A stretch of DNA of 60,705 bases from an uncultured Lachnospiraceae bacterium (GCA_910584785.1 CAJUDX010000013.1:1-60705), one strand, 5' to 3'. Counted from the stretch's first letter, positions 26,342-34,811 are shown. The notes: generated by a model not told the origin, from the letters alone. Translations and numbers: made by a program.

Positions 26342-27100
26342 TTACTTTTGTGCCACAAGCAAATAGCGGTGAATAGTTCCCTCAACACAGCCCTCAGCTT
26401 CGATTATCTTCTGCATTTTCAGCAGTCTTTCAAAACATCGATCCACCGAAAACCCCGGAAATTCCCATGCAATAATATGGGCAAACCATACAAATGCACC
26501 CATATCATAAAACTTAATCGGTCGGTATGCTTCTTCTGCGCGGATGAGATGAAAGCCTGCATCTTCAAACACCTTTTTCTGTTCTTTAAGGTTTAAATGC
26601 GGAAAAGGTTTTTCTGTTCCCGGAAGAACCATTTCGACCAAATCCCGTTCATTATCGCTGCCGACCTGTTCGGTAATAAAGATTCCGCCCTTCTTGAGCA
26701 GACGGTACAATTCCCTGGCATCAAAGCTTCCATGCCGGTTAATAATCCTGTCCAATGTCTGGCTGGCAAAGGGGATTTCCGAAGGATTGCTGCATTCCTT
26801 AAAGTGAATCCCCAGAGGCAGTAAAACTTCCTTACAAAGTTCTACATTCGGTTTAAATCCTTCTGTTGCCGATGTTTTGTCAAAGGGATGATGCAGCGAT
26901 AATAAAAATTCCCCGCCACCGGTATCATAATCCAGGATTTCAAGGTCATCCCTTAAATACCGCCTTACAATTTTTTCATAATCCCAGGGCAAGTCCTTCT
27001 CTTCTGTATATTTTCCACGAATATGCGAAAAATCCCAGCCCTTAATATGTGCTGTCTTTTCTTCTTCCTTCCAAATTGCTTTTAATTTATTTTCATTCAT
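26342..27100 (-). CDS. Class I SAM-dependent methyltransferase
   Basis: About 252 residues from the ATG at 27100; the frame is open to 27160. The Rossmann-type fold begins with LEILDYDTGGGEFLLSLHHPF, a motif I variant (DxGxGxG-like). RLLKKGGIFITEQVGSDNERDLVEM is the usual post-motif III region. Its N-terminus (AHIKGWDFSHIRGKYTEEKDLPWDYE) resembles small-molecule methyltransferases of Firmicutes. The substrate is unknown. It is flanked by an accessory region and likely forms a one-gene unit. Confidence 0.78.
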   Translation of the reverse strand: MNENKLKAIWKEEEKTAHIKGWDFSHIRGKYTEEKDLPWDYEKIVRRYLRDDLEILDYDTGGGEFLLSLHHPFDKTSATEGFKPNVELCKEVLLPLGIHFKECSNPSEIPFASQTLDRIINRHGSFDARELYRLLKKGGIFITEQVGSDNERDLVEMVLPGTEKPFPHLNLKEQKKVFEDAGFHLIRAEEAYRPIKFYDMGAFVWFAHIIAWEFPGFSVDRCFERLLKMQKIIEAEGCVEGTIHRYLLVAQK

Positions 27101-27204
27101 TCCAACTGCTTCCTTTCCAACGAATTTTATTTTATCCCAATCCGGCAGGGCTTTATTCACACAAAGGAATTACCCCCATTGCCCGAAAAAATAAAAATAA
27201 GTCA

Positions 27205-27281
27205 TCGGCGCAGTTTTCGTTCTGACAACAGTTATTTTGTTATCCCCGATGCAATCTGCTGTCTGTTTTAAACTGCACCGA
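27205..27281. repeat. Inverted repeat hairpin
   Basis: TCGGCGCAGTTT (27205-27216) and AAACTGCACCGA (27270-27281) pair with a single G-T wobble. The interior also has a GACAACA/TGTTATC pairing. It neighbours the longer palindrome at 27337-27502. Confidence 0.55.
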
Positions 27282-27336
27282 GTAATTAATTCGTTTTCTC
27301 ATCTCTGACCTCCAAAATATTTTATTTTTATAGAAA

Positions 27337-27502
27337 CTAGTACATCACTGCATTAATTCTCGAGTAACTCGCACTCGCTATCCGCGCCATCTGCACGCCT
27401 GCAAAACTCACCGTAGCACCACTACGCCTTCGTTTTACAGGCGCACAGCTGACACGAATATCAAGCACGATTTACTTCAAGATTAATGCAGCGATGTACT
27501 AG
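27337..27502. repeat. 166-bp imperfect palindrome, MITE-like
   Basis: Outer arms CTAGTACATCACTGCATTAAT (27337-27357) and its complement (27482-27502) match at 20 of 21 positions. An inner pair CGCCTGCAAAAC/GTTTTACAGGCG matches except for one base. The whole element lies in the otherwise empty 364-nt region 27161-27524 and has no coding potential. No clear target duplication is visible. Confidence 0.8.
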
Positions 27503-27524
27503 AATTAAGATAGGATAAATTATA

Positions 27525-28064
27525 TTACCACTTCTTAAAGCAGTCAAGGTTTAGCCCCTCTCCCAGACATGAAATTATATCGTGATGATTAAATCCAATA
27601 ATCCATTGGTATTTTTTTGAAACAATATAATAATCCAGCCAGCCATTGTCTAAAAAAGCCGTATGATTCAGGAAATCAAGAGCCTTTACTAATTCAGGTA
27701 TATAGCTTTCAAATATCCAAAATTTTTCTCCTAAATACCAATCGTTTCCCTTGTCAATTAGAAAATAAACCATCTTATTCTCATCTTCTATCATTTGAGG
27801 CAAAAAATGAAACCAGGTTGAACGATCAACCGCACAGCACCCAAGTAATTGTTTCATGCTTTTAGGACTGTAACCATTGACATTCGCCCAATGCAGACCA
27901 TTTTTCCATATTTTTGTTTTATCTGCATATTTTTCTGTAATCTTATGATATATATTTTCCCACTGACTTCCACTCACTTTATGAAAATGCTCTTTCGCTA
28001 TGCCGCATTGTGATATCACTTCATGTTCTAATCGAAAAATGCCATCTGACAACTTTTTCATCAT
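27525..28064 (-). CDS. Orphan protein of unknown function
   Basis: 179 residues, AT-rich compared with neighbours, which suggests recent acquisition. No signal peptide or membrane segment. The C-terminal part, YYIVSKKYQWIIGFNHHDI, resembles a small domain family common as stand-alone accessory genes (I think of the DUF6756 type, low certainty). Such proteins are often immunity-like or unknown. Tandem TATAAT sequences lie just upstream on the minus strand. It is flanked by the 166-bp palindrome and a 430-nt gene-free stretch. Confidence 0.55.
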   Translation of the reverse strand: MMKKLSDGIFRLEHEVISQCGIAKEHFHKVSGSQWENIYHKITEKYADKTKIWKNGLHWANVNGYSPKSMKQLLGCCAVDRSTWFHFLPQMIEDENKMVYFLIDKGNDWYLGEKFWIFESYIPELVKALDFLNHTAFLDNGWLDYYIVSKKYQWIIGFNHHDIISCLGEGLNLDCFKKW

Positions 28065-28494
28065 TGTATTTTACTCCCAACTTCCATTATAGTCTAATTG
28101 TTGGTTTAATTATACCATTTTTATTTCCCTTTTTTCTTCCCTTTTTCCAAAAGATATAAGGTACCGCAATCTTAATCTGCTTTTTTACAGGCATTATCCG
28201 ATTTACATAAATCCTTTTGATTTCCAAATTATAAAAACCTGTAATTACTTCTATAGAAAAATAAAAGCATTTTCTGAAATCGAATCTTTCCTAATTTACA
28301 AAGGTAATTCATGATCATCATTAAGCAAGGCTGGAAAGCAGAAAACTGCCTCCAGCCTCACATCATTATCCTAGAAGATCTGAATTTACAGAAAAATTTT
28401 CACACGTCCTATGATTATGGAATACCTCTTTTACCAATGGATATTCCATCCTTTATACTCTCTTATATTCCCAAAACTGAACGCTTATTTTGGC
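28065..28494. other. AT-rich gene-free stretch
   Basis: 430 bases between the orphan gene and spoIIIAH. Two TATAAT-like sequences near 28090-28115 (minus strand) may serve the orphan gene. An 82-codon plus-strand frame at 28311-28559 overlaps the end of spoIIIAH and has no supporting signal. Confidence 0.5.
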
Positions 28495-29289
28495 TTACTC
28501 TGACAAATTCATCAAAGAAATCACTATCTGATCTGCTGTCACTTCAGTTTTGCGCTTAACAATATCTTCAATCTGTGCTCTCTGCTGATCGGTAATGTTT
28601 GGCGCATTAATCACAACATCCACCTGACCAGACGATACACTGACCACCGGGTCAGCAAACCCTTTTGCCATCAACAGGGTTTCTGCCGCGTTTTCCCTTT
28701 CGGCAATATCCGTTAAATCAATCATTTCCTGAATCGCCTGTTGTTTTGCTGATTCTTCAATTCCCGTGCTGTTAATTAAATTCATCAATGCATCCTTATT
28801 CTTTGCCCGGATCTGTTCCCGGTTTAACTGCACATTGGCTATGTAGTCTGTTACACTCATCCCGCTGGTAAGTACGGCTTCTCCTGGATTTTCCAGGCCG
28901 CTTTCCTGTGCGCCCTGTTCCGGCGCCTCGGCATAAACCTGATCGCCTGCCGCCGCCATGCCTTCTTCACCTGTCCCGTCGGCAAACGGTTCAGCTTCAT
29001 TTTCCATCATTGCCTCTTCTATGGTGCCATCATCGGAAACATCCTGATCCAGACTTCCGATTTCATACAGGGTTTCCCCGTAGTTGGGACTTGCCTGATT
29101 CTCTGCAAGGATGTCTTCGTCGGAAATCTCCAGCATCCCTGCTTCAAATACCTCGCTCCCCGCTGCCAGTTCCTGTTTCCCGGCATAGTTCAGATATCCG
29201 GCAGCCGCAATCATCACGGCAAGCGCGGTAATAATCACCTGGTTCCGGCGAAACAGTTTTTTCATGTTCAATTCTTTTTTTGGTTTCAT
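28495..29289 (-). CDS. spoIIIAH: Stage III sporulation protein AH
   Basis: 264 residues. A single N-terminal membrane segment (VIITALAVMIAAAGYLNYAG) is followed by an acidic Glu-rich linker. The C-terminal ring-building domain runs from about NREQIRAKNKDALMNL to VVINAPNITDQQRAQIEDIVKRKTE. SpoIIIAH on the mother-cell side interlocks with forespore SpoIIQ to form the feeding-tube channel. The acidic linker (about 80 residues) is longer than in Bacillus, where the protein is about 218 residues. The start is behind AAAGGAG. It is the last gene of the operon. Confidence 0.93.
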   Translation of the reverse strand: MKPKKELNMKKLFRRNQVIITALAVMIAAAGYLNYAGKQELAAGSEVFEAGMLEISDEDILAENQASPNYGETLYEIGSLDQDVSDDGTIEEAMMENEAEPFADGTGEEGMAAAGDQVYAEAPEQGAQESGLENPGEAVLTSGMSVTDYIANVQLNREQIRAKNKDALMNLINSTGIEESAKQQAIQEMIDLTDIAERENAAETLLMAKGFADPVVSVSSGQVDVVINAPNITDQQRAQIEDIVKRKTEVTADQIVISLMNLSE

Positions 29290-29302
29290 TCTACTCGCTC
29301 CT

Positions 29303-29959
29303 TTATTCCACCCGTTTTAATACTTTAATTTTATGAGCCGGAAGCCCAAATAATGCCTCCATTGCCTCAGTAATTTCTGCTTTTACTGTGGGACTTCCTC
29401 CCCCTTGGGCGCTGATGATAATTCCTGACAGTTCCGGGCACAGTTCCTTCTCTAAAAGTGCCCCGCTTCCCCCATTGCCCGAAAGATTCCCTCCGCCCGA
29501 CGAAAGCACTGTGCTCACCTCCTCCTGCTGCTCGGTCACTTCCCGGCTCCCGCCAGCAGAATCTAATTCCTTCGTCGATGACTGCGAATGTTTCCCGTCT
29601 GTTCGGTAAACCCTTTCCTCTGAGGACTTCAGGACAATAAGCACATCCACCGCTCCCACGCCCTCAACCTTTTTCAGCACCTCCTTCACTCGGTTTTCCA
29701 AAGCAGCCTCATAAGAAATCAGCGAATCACCCCCGCCCATCCCTTCTTCCCCTTGTGCCTTCGATGAACCTGCCAAATCTGCCTCCCCTGTCTTATTCAA
29801 ACTCTCTCTGTCTGTACTCACTCCGCCCTTCTTTCCCCCGTCCTTCCCGGATAACGGCATGGCAACAACCATCATAATCAAGCCAAGACAGAGCAGAACA
29901 ATCCAGCCCTCCTTAGTTATCTTTCCAGGTAATCCGTACAGCTTCTTCCTCCAATCCAT
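29303..29959 (-). CDS. spoIIIAG: Stage III sporulation protein AG
   Basis: 218 residues from the ATG at 29959; an ATG at 30076 is in frame but would overlap spoIIIAF by 160 nt. A membrane segment (WIVLLCLGLIMMVVAMPL) is followed by a ring-building motif domain, ending GIIISAQGGGSPTVKAEITEAMEALFGL, as in EscJ/PrgK-like secretion rings. A Ser/Gly-rich insertion of about 50 residues lies in the middle, seen in clostridial versions. Overlap with spoIIIAF suggests coupled translation. Confidence 0.9.
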   Translation of the reverse strand: MDWRKKLYGLPGKITKEGWIVLLCLGLIMMVVAMPLSGKDGGKKGGVSTDRESLNKTGEADLAGSSKAQGEEGMGGGDSLISYEAALENRVKEVLKKVEGVGAVDVLIVLKSSEERVYRTDGKHSQSSTKELDSAGGSREVTEQQEEVSTVLSSGGGNLSGNGGSGALLEKELCPELSGIIISAQGGGSPTVKAEITEAMEALFGLPAHKIKVLKRVE

Positions 29960-30692
29960 AATACCTTGCCACCTTCCTCTGAAATTCCTCTGCTGCCTCC
30001 TGCGTTTTTTCCCAAGTCCTGTTCTGTGCTTCTTCATTTCCTTTTTCCCCGTCTTTATCTGGTACCTTTTCAGCAATCTTCTCTACATCTTCATCCTGTA
30101 TTCCGCCGCTATTCCCCCGGTCAATAACAATCTGAACCGGGTCAATGGAAACCATTTTTCCAGCCTTATTCTCTTCACCAATCTCATCTGCATCCCCGTT
30201 TTCCCTTTCGCTATCCACCTGTTCCTTTTCCCGACCCCCTCCTCTCTCTTCCTCACTTTCCCCACTCCCAATCACCATCACGATTTCCACGACCTGCCCA
30301 AATTTCTCCTCCCCTTCCCTCCCCTCAATTTTCGCTCCCGCGGACAGGCAGTAAAAACCTTCATCTTCAGCCATTGCCCGGATATCCATGCCCACCGCCG
30401 TTTCGTACTGTTTAATCATCTGAGCAATCCGCTCCTCTTCCATTCCCCAAAGCTTCTGCTCAAATTCCCCCTGCTCCTGGGTAAAGCGGATTTGTTCATA
30501 GGCATGTGCCAGCCTTCCGTCCAAATGCAGTCCCCTGGTCAGCGGCGTGACAACAAGCAGAATAAATACCGCACCCAAAAAAAGTTTCATGTACTGCTCA
30601 TATTTTCCCGCAGGCATCAGGTGCGAAAGCAGACTGACAAAAATCAGGTAATATGTAATATTTTTTATCCACTGGAATACCGCTTCCATCAT
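29913..30692 (-). CDS. spoIIIAF: Stage III sporulation protein AF
   Basis: 259 residues. Two N-terminal membrane segments (ITYYLIFVSLLSHLMPAG and LFLGAVFILLVVTPL) are followed by a cytoplasmic or lumenal domain; the family signature is QWIKNITYYLIFVSLLSHLMPAGKY. A long Glu/Gly-rich insertion (SEEERGGGREKEQVDSER) makes it longer than Bacillus AF (about 206). It ends with REEAVRITWKDN-like residues. It forms one of the envelope parts of the SpoIIIA-SpoIIQ complex. Confidence 0.88.
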   Translation of the reverse strand: MMEAVFQWIKNITYYLIFVSLLSHLMPAGKYEQYMKLFLGAVFILLVVTPLTRGLHLDGRLAHAYEQIRFTQEQGEFEQKLWGMEEERIAQMIKQYETAVGMDIRAMAEDEGFYCLSAGAKIEGREGEEKFGQVVEIVMVIGSGESEEERGGGREKEQVDSERENGDADEIGEENKAGKMVSIDPVQIVIDRGNSGGIQDEDVEKIAEKVPDKDGEKGNEEAQNRTWEKTQEAAEEFQRKVARYYGLEEEAVRITWKDN

Positions 30693-30771
30693 TATTCATC
30701 CTCATAAAACCATATTGAGCAAAGCACACACTCATCCTCCAAAACAAACAACATGCATCGATATCTCCGAC

Positions 30772-32031
30772 TCAGCCCCCAAAATAAACGGCATTCGTCG
30801 AAGCACAGATAATACCCAGAGACAAGGCAAACAGGCAGATTACGGCAATAACCAGGTGTAAAAGCAGCATGTGCGCCTTTGCCATTCCCTCTGCACAGGC
30901 TGTAATCCGCTTATCGCACACTGGTTCCATCAGCGCTGCCGCCCCCTGGTATAAAATAAGAAAAAAGCTCAGTTTCGCCACCGGTCCTGCAGCCAAAAAG
31001 ACGAGCAAAAGAACCGCCGTTCCTCCAATCGTATTTTTTATCAGAACTCCTGTTCCTACTGTAACCTGCAAGACTGCCTCCGCTCCTGCCCCAATTCCTG
31101 GAATGGCGGAAACCACCTTTTGGACGCTGGCCCGCTTCACACTATCAGCAAAAGGTAAAATCATCGTCTGCACCATCTGCAGTCCAAGAAAAATCCCTAC
31201 CATGGTTTTCAAACTCCAGCGCACCCCCTTTTCCAGCCCATCCGTCAAGCGGCGCACAAAAAGCTCTTTGGAAATATTTCCTGCCAGTACCATCAGCACA
31301 TACACCTTAATCAAGGGAAGAAGTACCCTCCCGCATAAAAACTGCGCCCCGCTCACCCCTCCAACCACTGTGCTGTATAGGGCGGCGCTGGATATGCTTC
31401 CTCCGGCAAAGGCCACGGCAAGAAAAAAAGAAGGGAGAAGCACTTTCATAAAATCCAGTACATTCTCCATCACCCTGCCCGCTGTCTCCACACTGGTAAA
31501 AAAGCTGGCGGTAAAACAGGTAAATGTTAAAAGGTAGGTAATAAAAAAACCAATTTCTGCAATCCTGCTACTGGGAAACGCCGCCGCAGCCTGGGCAAAC
31601 ACTGCACCCAAAATCCCCAGTGCTGCCGCCTGCCCCAAAAGGCCGATGCTCCCTTTCATTTCCTCTAAAAAATTCTCCCAGAATGTATGCAGTACGGCTT
31701 CTCCCGCTTTTCCAAAATTCCCCTTAATCAATTCCTCCATTATCCCGGAAAAGGAAACCTTTCCCTCCCCATACTGCCGGTTAAGAAACTCCTGAATGTC
31801 TCCAAGCCCCATATCAGGGATTTCTGCGGAAAATAAATTGTCCTGCCCCTGACCTTTCCCTTCCCTTTCCCAGCTGCTTATTACCCTCCCTTCCCAATCC
31901 TCCTGCTGTGAACCATAACCAGGAAGCAAAAACCAATACAAACTGAGCACTGCACTGATACTGATAACGATAAGAATATGCCTTCGCGCACAGCTCTTTT
32001 TCTTCTGCAAACACCGTATCACTTTTCCCAT
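30772..32031 (-). CDS. spoIIIAE: Stage III sporulation protein AE
   Basis: Polytopic membrane protein of about 419 residues. The ATG at 32031 follows GGGG, and a hydrophobic signal-like segment (ILIVISISAVLSLYWFLL) follows it. At least seven further membrane segments occur, including LLPLIKVYVLMVLAGNISKE and GAVFAQAAAAFPSS regions. GTG at 32064 just after the spoIIIAD stop is an alternative start. It is thought to form the core export channel of the SpoIIIA complex. Spacing to AD is short. Confidence 0.92.
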   Translation of the reverse strand: MGKVIRCLQKKKSCARRHILIVISISAVLSLYWFLLPGYGSQQEDWEGRVISSWEREGKGQGQDNLFSAEIPDMGLGDIQEFLNRQYGEGKVSFSGIMEELIKGNFGKAGEAVLHTFWENFLEEMKGSIGLLGQAAALGILGAVFAQAAAAFPSSRIAEIGFFITYLLTFTCFTASFFTSVETAGRVMENVLDFMKVLLPSFFLAVAFAGGSISSAALYSTVVGGVSGAQFLCGRVLLPLIKVYVLMVLAGNISKELFVRRLTDGLEKGVRWSLKTMVGIFLGLQMVQTMILPFADSVKRASVQKVVSAIPGIGAGAEAVLQVTVGTGVLIKNTIGGTAVLLLVFLAAGPVAKLSFFLILYQGAAALMEPVCDKRITACAEGMAKAHMLLLHLVIAVICLFALSLGIICASTNAVYFGG

Positions 32032-32071
32032 CACACAATCCCCTGCCGGTTCATTTTCCTTCACAAACCTT

Positions 32072-32467
32072 TCACCCCAAAAACATCTCCAAGGTATCCA
32101 AAAGTGCCAGCACCACCGGCGCACTTAAGGCCAGAATGGAAAGTTTTCCAAAAATCTCAATCTGGTTGCCCAAAAAACTGCACCCGCTGTCCTTACAGAT
32201 TGCCGAGGCAAATTCACCGATATAGGTCACACCCACCATTTTTATCATGGTCGAGAAATAAATATTGTTCATCTTAATTGCAGTCTGTATCTCATCAATC
32301 ACACGAAGCACCGACTCCAGCTTCTGCAGTCCATAGAAGAAAATAAACATCCCCGCCGCAATGGAAATATAGATTCCATATTCTCCTCTCACCCCCTTCA
32401 TCTGTACTGCTAAAAGTACTGCGACGATTCCCACTGCCGCCACTGCAATGATACTCAATTCCCACAC
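32072..32467 (-). CDS. spoIIIAD: Stage III sporulation protein AD
   Basis: 131 residues, close to the 133 of Bacillus. Four hydrophobic segments are seen, starting IIAVAAVGIVAVLLAVQM. The conserved TYIGEFASAICKDSGCSFLGNQIEIFGKL is the family signature. It resembles export-apparatus proteins of the FliR/FliQ type by role. Its 5' side is separated from spoIIIAC by nearly 300 nt of tandem repeat, whereas the pair is normally adjacent. Confidence 0.94.
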   Translation of the reverse strand: MWELSIIAVAAVGIVAVLLAVQMKGVRGEYGIYISIAAGMFIFFYGLQKLESVLRVIDEIQTAIKMNNIYFSTMIKMVGVTYIGEFASAICKDSGCSFLGNQIEIFGKLSILALSAPVVLALLDTLEMFLG

Positions 32468-32475
32468 CCCCTGTT

Positions 32476-32758
32476 TTCCAAGTGCGCCCGGCAGACGTTT
32501 ATTTATGGTGGTACGACTACTTGTGGGCGCATGAAGGTTTACTGTAAATGTTCACCGCCGATTAGGCGGTCTAAGTTCAGGTATTCCAAGTGCGCCCGGC
32601 AGACGTTTATTTATGGTGGTACGACTACTTGTGGGCGCATGAAGGTTTACTGTAAATGTTCACCGCCGATTAGGCGGTCTAAGTTCAGGTATTCCAAGTG
32701 CGCCCGGCAGATGTTTATTTATGGTGGTACGACTACTTGTGGGCGCATGAAGGTTTAG
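32476..32758. repeat. R2 tandem array, 108-bp period, 2.6 copies, inside spoIIIA operon
   Basis: Units begin at 32480, 32588 and 32696 (AAGTGCGCCCGG), exactly 108 bases apart. The units are almost identical; the second-to-third differ at GACG versus GATG. Each unit has a short perfect hairpin CCGCC-GATTA-GGCGG and a longer one with arms TGCGCCC and GGGCGCA. The array splits spoIIIAC from spoIIIAD. An open frame on the plus strand here is only an effect of the repeat. Confidence 0.95.
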
Positions 32759-32766
32759 AAAAACAG

Positions 32767-32961
32767 CTACAACGAAAATAACTGCTTCATTGTTTCAAAT
32801 AATTCATAAATATAAGGCACCATCCAGAAAAGCACCAGCACCAGCCCGGCTAAACTGGTTAAAAACGCCTGTTCCTCCCTCCCGCTGTGCTTTAACACCT
32901 GACAAATCACCGATACCAGGATTCCTACTGCCGCAATCCTAAAAATCAGACTGACCCCCAT
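32767..32961 (-). CDS. spoIIIAC: Stage III sporulation protein AC
   Basis: 64 residues, with two membrane segments (LIFRIAAVGILVSVICQVL and LAGLVLVLFWMVPYIYEL). It matches the small SpoIIIAC of Bacillus (68 residues), with the typical VSLIFRIAAVGIL start. It probably inserts as a small multimeric part of the export apparatus. The stop lies 9 bases from the end of the R2 array. Confidence 0.93.
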   Translation of the reverse strand: MGVSLIFRIAAVGILVSVICQVLKHSGREEQAFLTSLAGLVLVLFWMVPYIYELFETMKQLFSL

Positions 32962-33020
32962 TGTTCCTCCTTATCCGCAACACTTCCCTGCCAGCAATAC
33001 TTTTGTCCAAAACTGTTTTC

Positions 33021-33557
33021 CTAATACATAATAATCGAAAGAAACAGCCCGCCCATAATCCCCAGACTTGTATACAATTTTGTCCTTTCCCGAACATTTT
33101 GCTTTAAAAAAGAAATCTGTCCGTCCACCTGTTCCAAATACAGCAAAAGATTTCTCTCCTGCATCCCCAGATCCAGATAGCCCAGATGGTCGCCCAGGTT
33201 TTTCAGACTGGATACATCGTTTTCCTTCAGGGGCGATCCTTTAATATTTTCCAGTTCTTCCTGCCAAATCCGGGAAAAGCTCTCCCCCTCCTGCTGTTCA
33301 ATTCGCTCGGCAACAGAAAGGAAAAAAAGAGGCATGCTTTCCAAACCTCTTTCTCCTTCTGCCTTCCGGCACCGTTCTCCAACCCGTCGCAGGGCTTCTC
33401 CAAGGGCTGTATGCCCGTAGATAATTTCTGCCTTTAAAAGATACATCATCTGACGAAGCAGTTCCAGGCATCTAAGCCTTAACCGCCAGTCCCTTGCCAT
33501 ATGCTGTCCAAGTCCCGTACAGCCTAATGTTACCAGACAGGCGCCCATCCATTTCAT
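33021..33557 (-). CDS. spoIIIAB: Stage III sporulation protein AB
   Basis: 178 residues (171 in Bacillus). Begins with a signal-anchor-like segment (WMGACLVTLGCTGLGQHMA) and ends with a membrane segment (YTSLGIMGGLFLSIIMY). The middle is helical and shows LRCLELLRQMMYLLKAEIIYGHTALGEALRRV, as in GspF-like SpoIIIAB. Follows spoIIIAA by 60 nt. Confidence 0.92.
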   Translation of the reverse strand: MKWMGACLVTLGCTGLGQHMARDWRLRLRCLELLRQMMYLLKAEIIYGHTALGEALRRVGERCRKAEGERGLESMPLFFLSVAERIEQQEGESFSRIWQEELENIKGSPLKENDVSSLKNLGDHLGYLDLGMQERNLLLYLEQVDGQISFLKQNVRERTKLYTSLGIMGGLFLSIIMY

Positions 33558-33617
33558 ATGCTCTCTCCTCCTGTACCTGTTATATTATACTTCCGACACG
33601 CTCTAACCCTATTATCC

Positions 33618-34652
33618 TTAAATCTGACAGCAGATCACCTTTCCTTCCCCGTCCAGCACCGCACTCACCTTTCCTGGCGGCCCCTGCGGGGCCAAAAGAA
33701 CATACCGCGCAAAAACCCCGGATTCTGCCAGTTCCCGCAATAAGGGTTTGTGCAAAACATCTTCCAGCGAATTTCCATGAACGGTCGCCAGTATCCGGCA
33801 ACCACAGTTTATCCCATAGCGCAGGGCTTCCATATCCTCCCGGCTTCCAATCTCATCGACAGCAACTACCCTGGGTGCCATACTGCGGATCAGCATCATG
33901 ATTCCTTCTGCTTTTGGGCAGGCGTCAAGAACATCTGTGCGCATTCCCAGGTCATGCTGCGGCACTCCCTGATAGCAGGCCCCCAGTTCCGAACGCTCAT
34001 CTACTACCCCCACCGTTACTCCCGGAATAAATGAAGAAAAAACGCTTCCATGTGCTTTTTTTCCTTTTTCCATCGCCCATCCATCCGACACCTGACGAAT
34101 AAGATCTCTTAACAATGTCGTTTTTCCGCAGCGCGGCGGTGAAATAACCAGGGTGGAACCTATCTCCCCTTCCTGATACAGCCAGGGAAGAAGTCTGCTG
34201 GCACATCCCTTCACTTCTCTTGCCACACGAATATTTAAAAAAGAAATATTGCGCAATGTCCTGACCAATGACTTTTCCGCCACAGCATGTCCGGCAATCC
34301 CCACCCGATGACCGCCGGGAATGGTGATAAAGCCCTGGCGCAGTTCTTCATCAAAAGCATAAAGTGAATAGCGGCTCATATATTCCAGGGCATCCCGGAT
34401 ATCCTGGGAACTTACCTGATAATAGGATGCATCACCACTTGAGTTCGATAAAACAAATGCCGATACATCCACCCTTTCCCATTCCCCACAATCCACCCGC
34501 AGCCGCCATTCATGCCCTTTCGCTTCCATCAGAAGAGGTCGGTTTGCCCGCAGGCGGAGTTCCTCTGCCGCATACATCTGTGTCCGGGCGTTAAAAAGAA
34601 GTTCCCGCAATTTCTGGGGAAAGATCCGCACAACTTCCTCCATTTCTTTCAT
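33618..34652 (-). CDS. spoIIIAA: Stage III sporulation protein AA ATPase
   Basis: 344 residues. PilT/VirB11-like ATPase with Walker A in SPPRCGKTTLLRDL and Walker B in RVVAVDEIGSREDMEAL. The AAA-type GHRVGIAG and TVHGNSLEDV (histidine box) motifs also match. It powers the SpoIIIA complex from the mother cell. It is longer than Bacillus AA (about 307). First gene of the operon; a candidate sigma-E promoter and a copy of repeat R1 lie in its leader. Confidence 0.94.
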   Translation of the reverse strand: MKEMEEVVRIFPQKLRELLFNARTQMYAAEELRLRANRPLLMEAKGHEWRLRVDCGEWERVDVSAFVLSNSSGDASYYQVSSQDIRDALEYMSRYSLYAFDEELRQGFITIPGGHRVGIAGHAVAEKSLVRTLRNISFLNIRVAREVKGCASRLLPWLYQEGEIGSTLVISPPRCGKTTLLRDLIRQVSDGWAMEKGKKAHGSVFSSFIPGVTVGVVDERSELGACYQGVPQHDLGMRTDVLDACPKAEGIMMLIRSMAPRVVAVDEIGSREDMEALRYGINCGCRILATVHGNSLEDVLHKPLLRELAESGVFARYVLLAPQGPPGKVSAVLDGEGKVICCQI

Positions 34653-34679
34653 TTCAAACCGTCTCCTTTAAGGCAAATC

Positions 34680-34722
34680 TATGGTCAGTACAGCAGGTAC
34701 GCAGGCCTACATGAACAGTAAC
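34680..34722 (+). repeat. Partial copy of hairpin repeat R1 in the spoIIIAA leader
   Basis: Matches the right end of the complete R1 element at 55390-55521: GGTCAG, a small hairpin, GGCC, then the end ATGAACAGTAAC. The stem is GTAC/GTAC here but GCGC/GCGC in the other copy, a compensatory change. The left terminal repeat is not present. Confidence 0.75.
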
Positions 34723-34751
34723 AATATATGGACAGCCTTTCACAAATATGA
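34723..34751 (-). promoter_or_regulatory. Candidate sigma-E promoter of the spoIIIA operon
   Basis: On the minus strand TCATATT (34745-34751), 14 nt, CATATATT (34723-34730), close to the known mother-cell sigma-E consensus. It is followed at once by the R1 copy, so the leader RNA would begin inside or next to R1. Confidence 0.6.
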
Positions 34752-34811
34752 CTGAAAAGATGGCAGTCCTCTGATTTTTATGGTACAATAAAAAAAACAG
34801 GAGGAATTTTT

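Noticed and set aside
28311..28559. 82-codon plus-strand frame
   Set aside because: Overlaps the end of spoIIIAH, lacks a ribosome site and known motifs.
32531..32758. Plus-strand 75-codon open frame with a repeated peptide
   Set aside because: It is only the translation of the 108-bp R2 array; 108 is a multiple of three so the frame repeats. No ribosome site.
32476..32758. CRISPR array
   Set aside because: Units are contiguous 108-bp copies without unique spacers, and no cas genes are present.
32476..32758. Integron attC sites
   Set aside because: Hairpins look similar in style, but there is no cassette gene between copies and no integrase.
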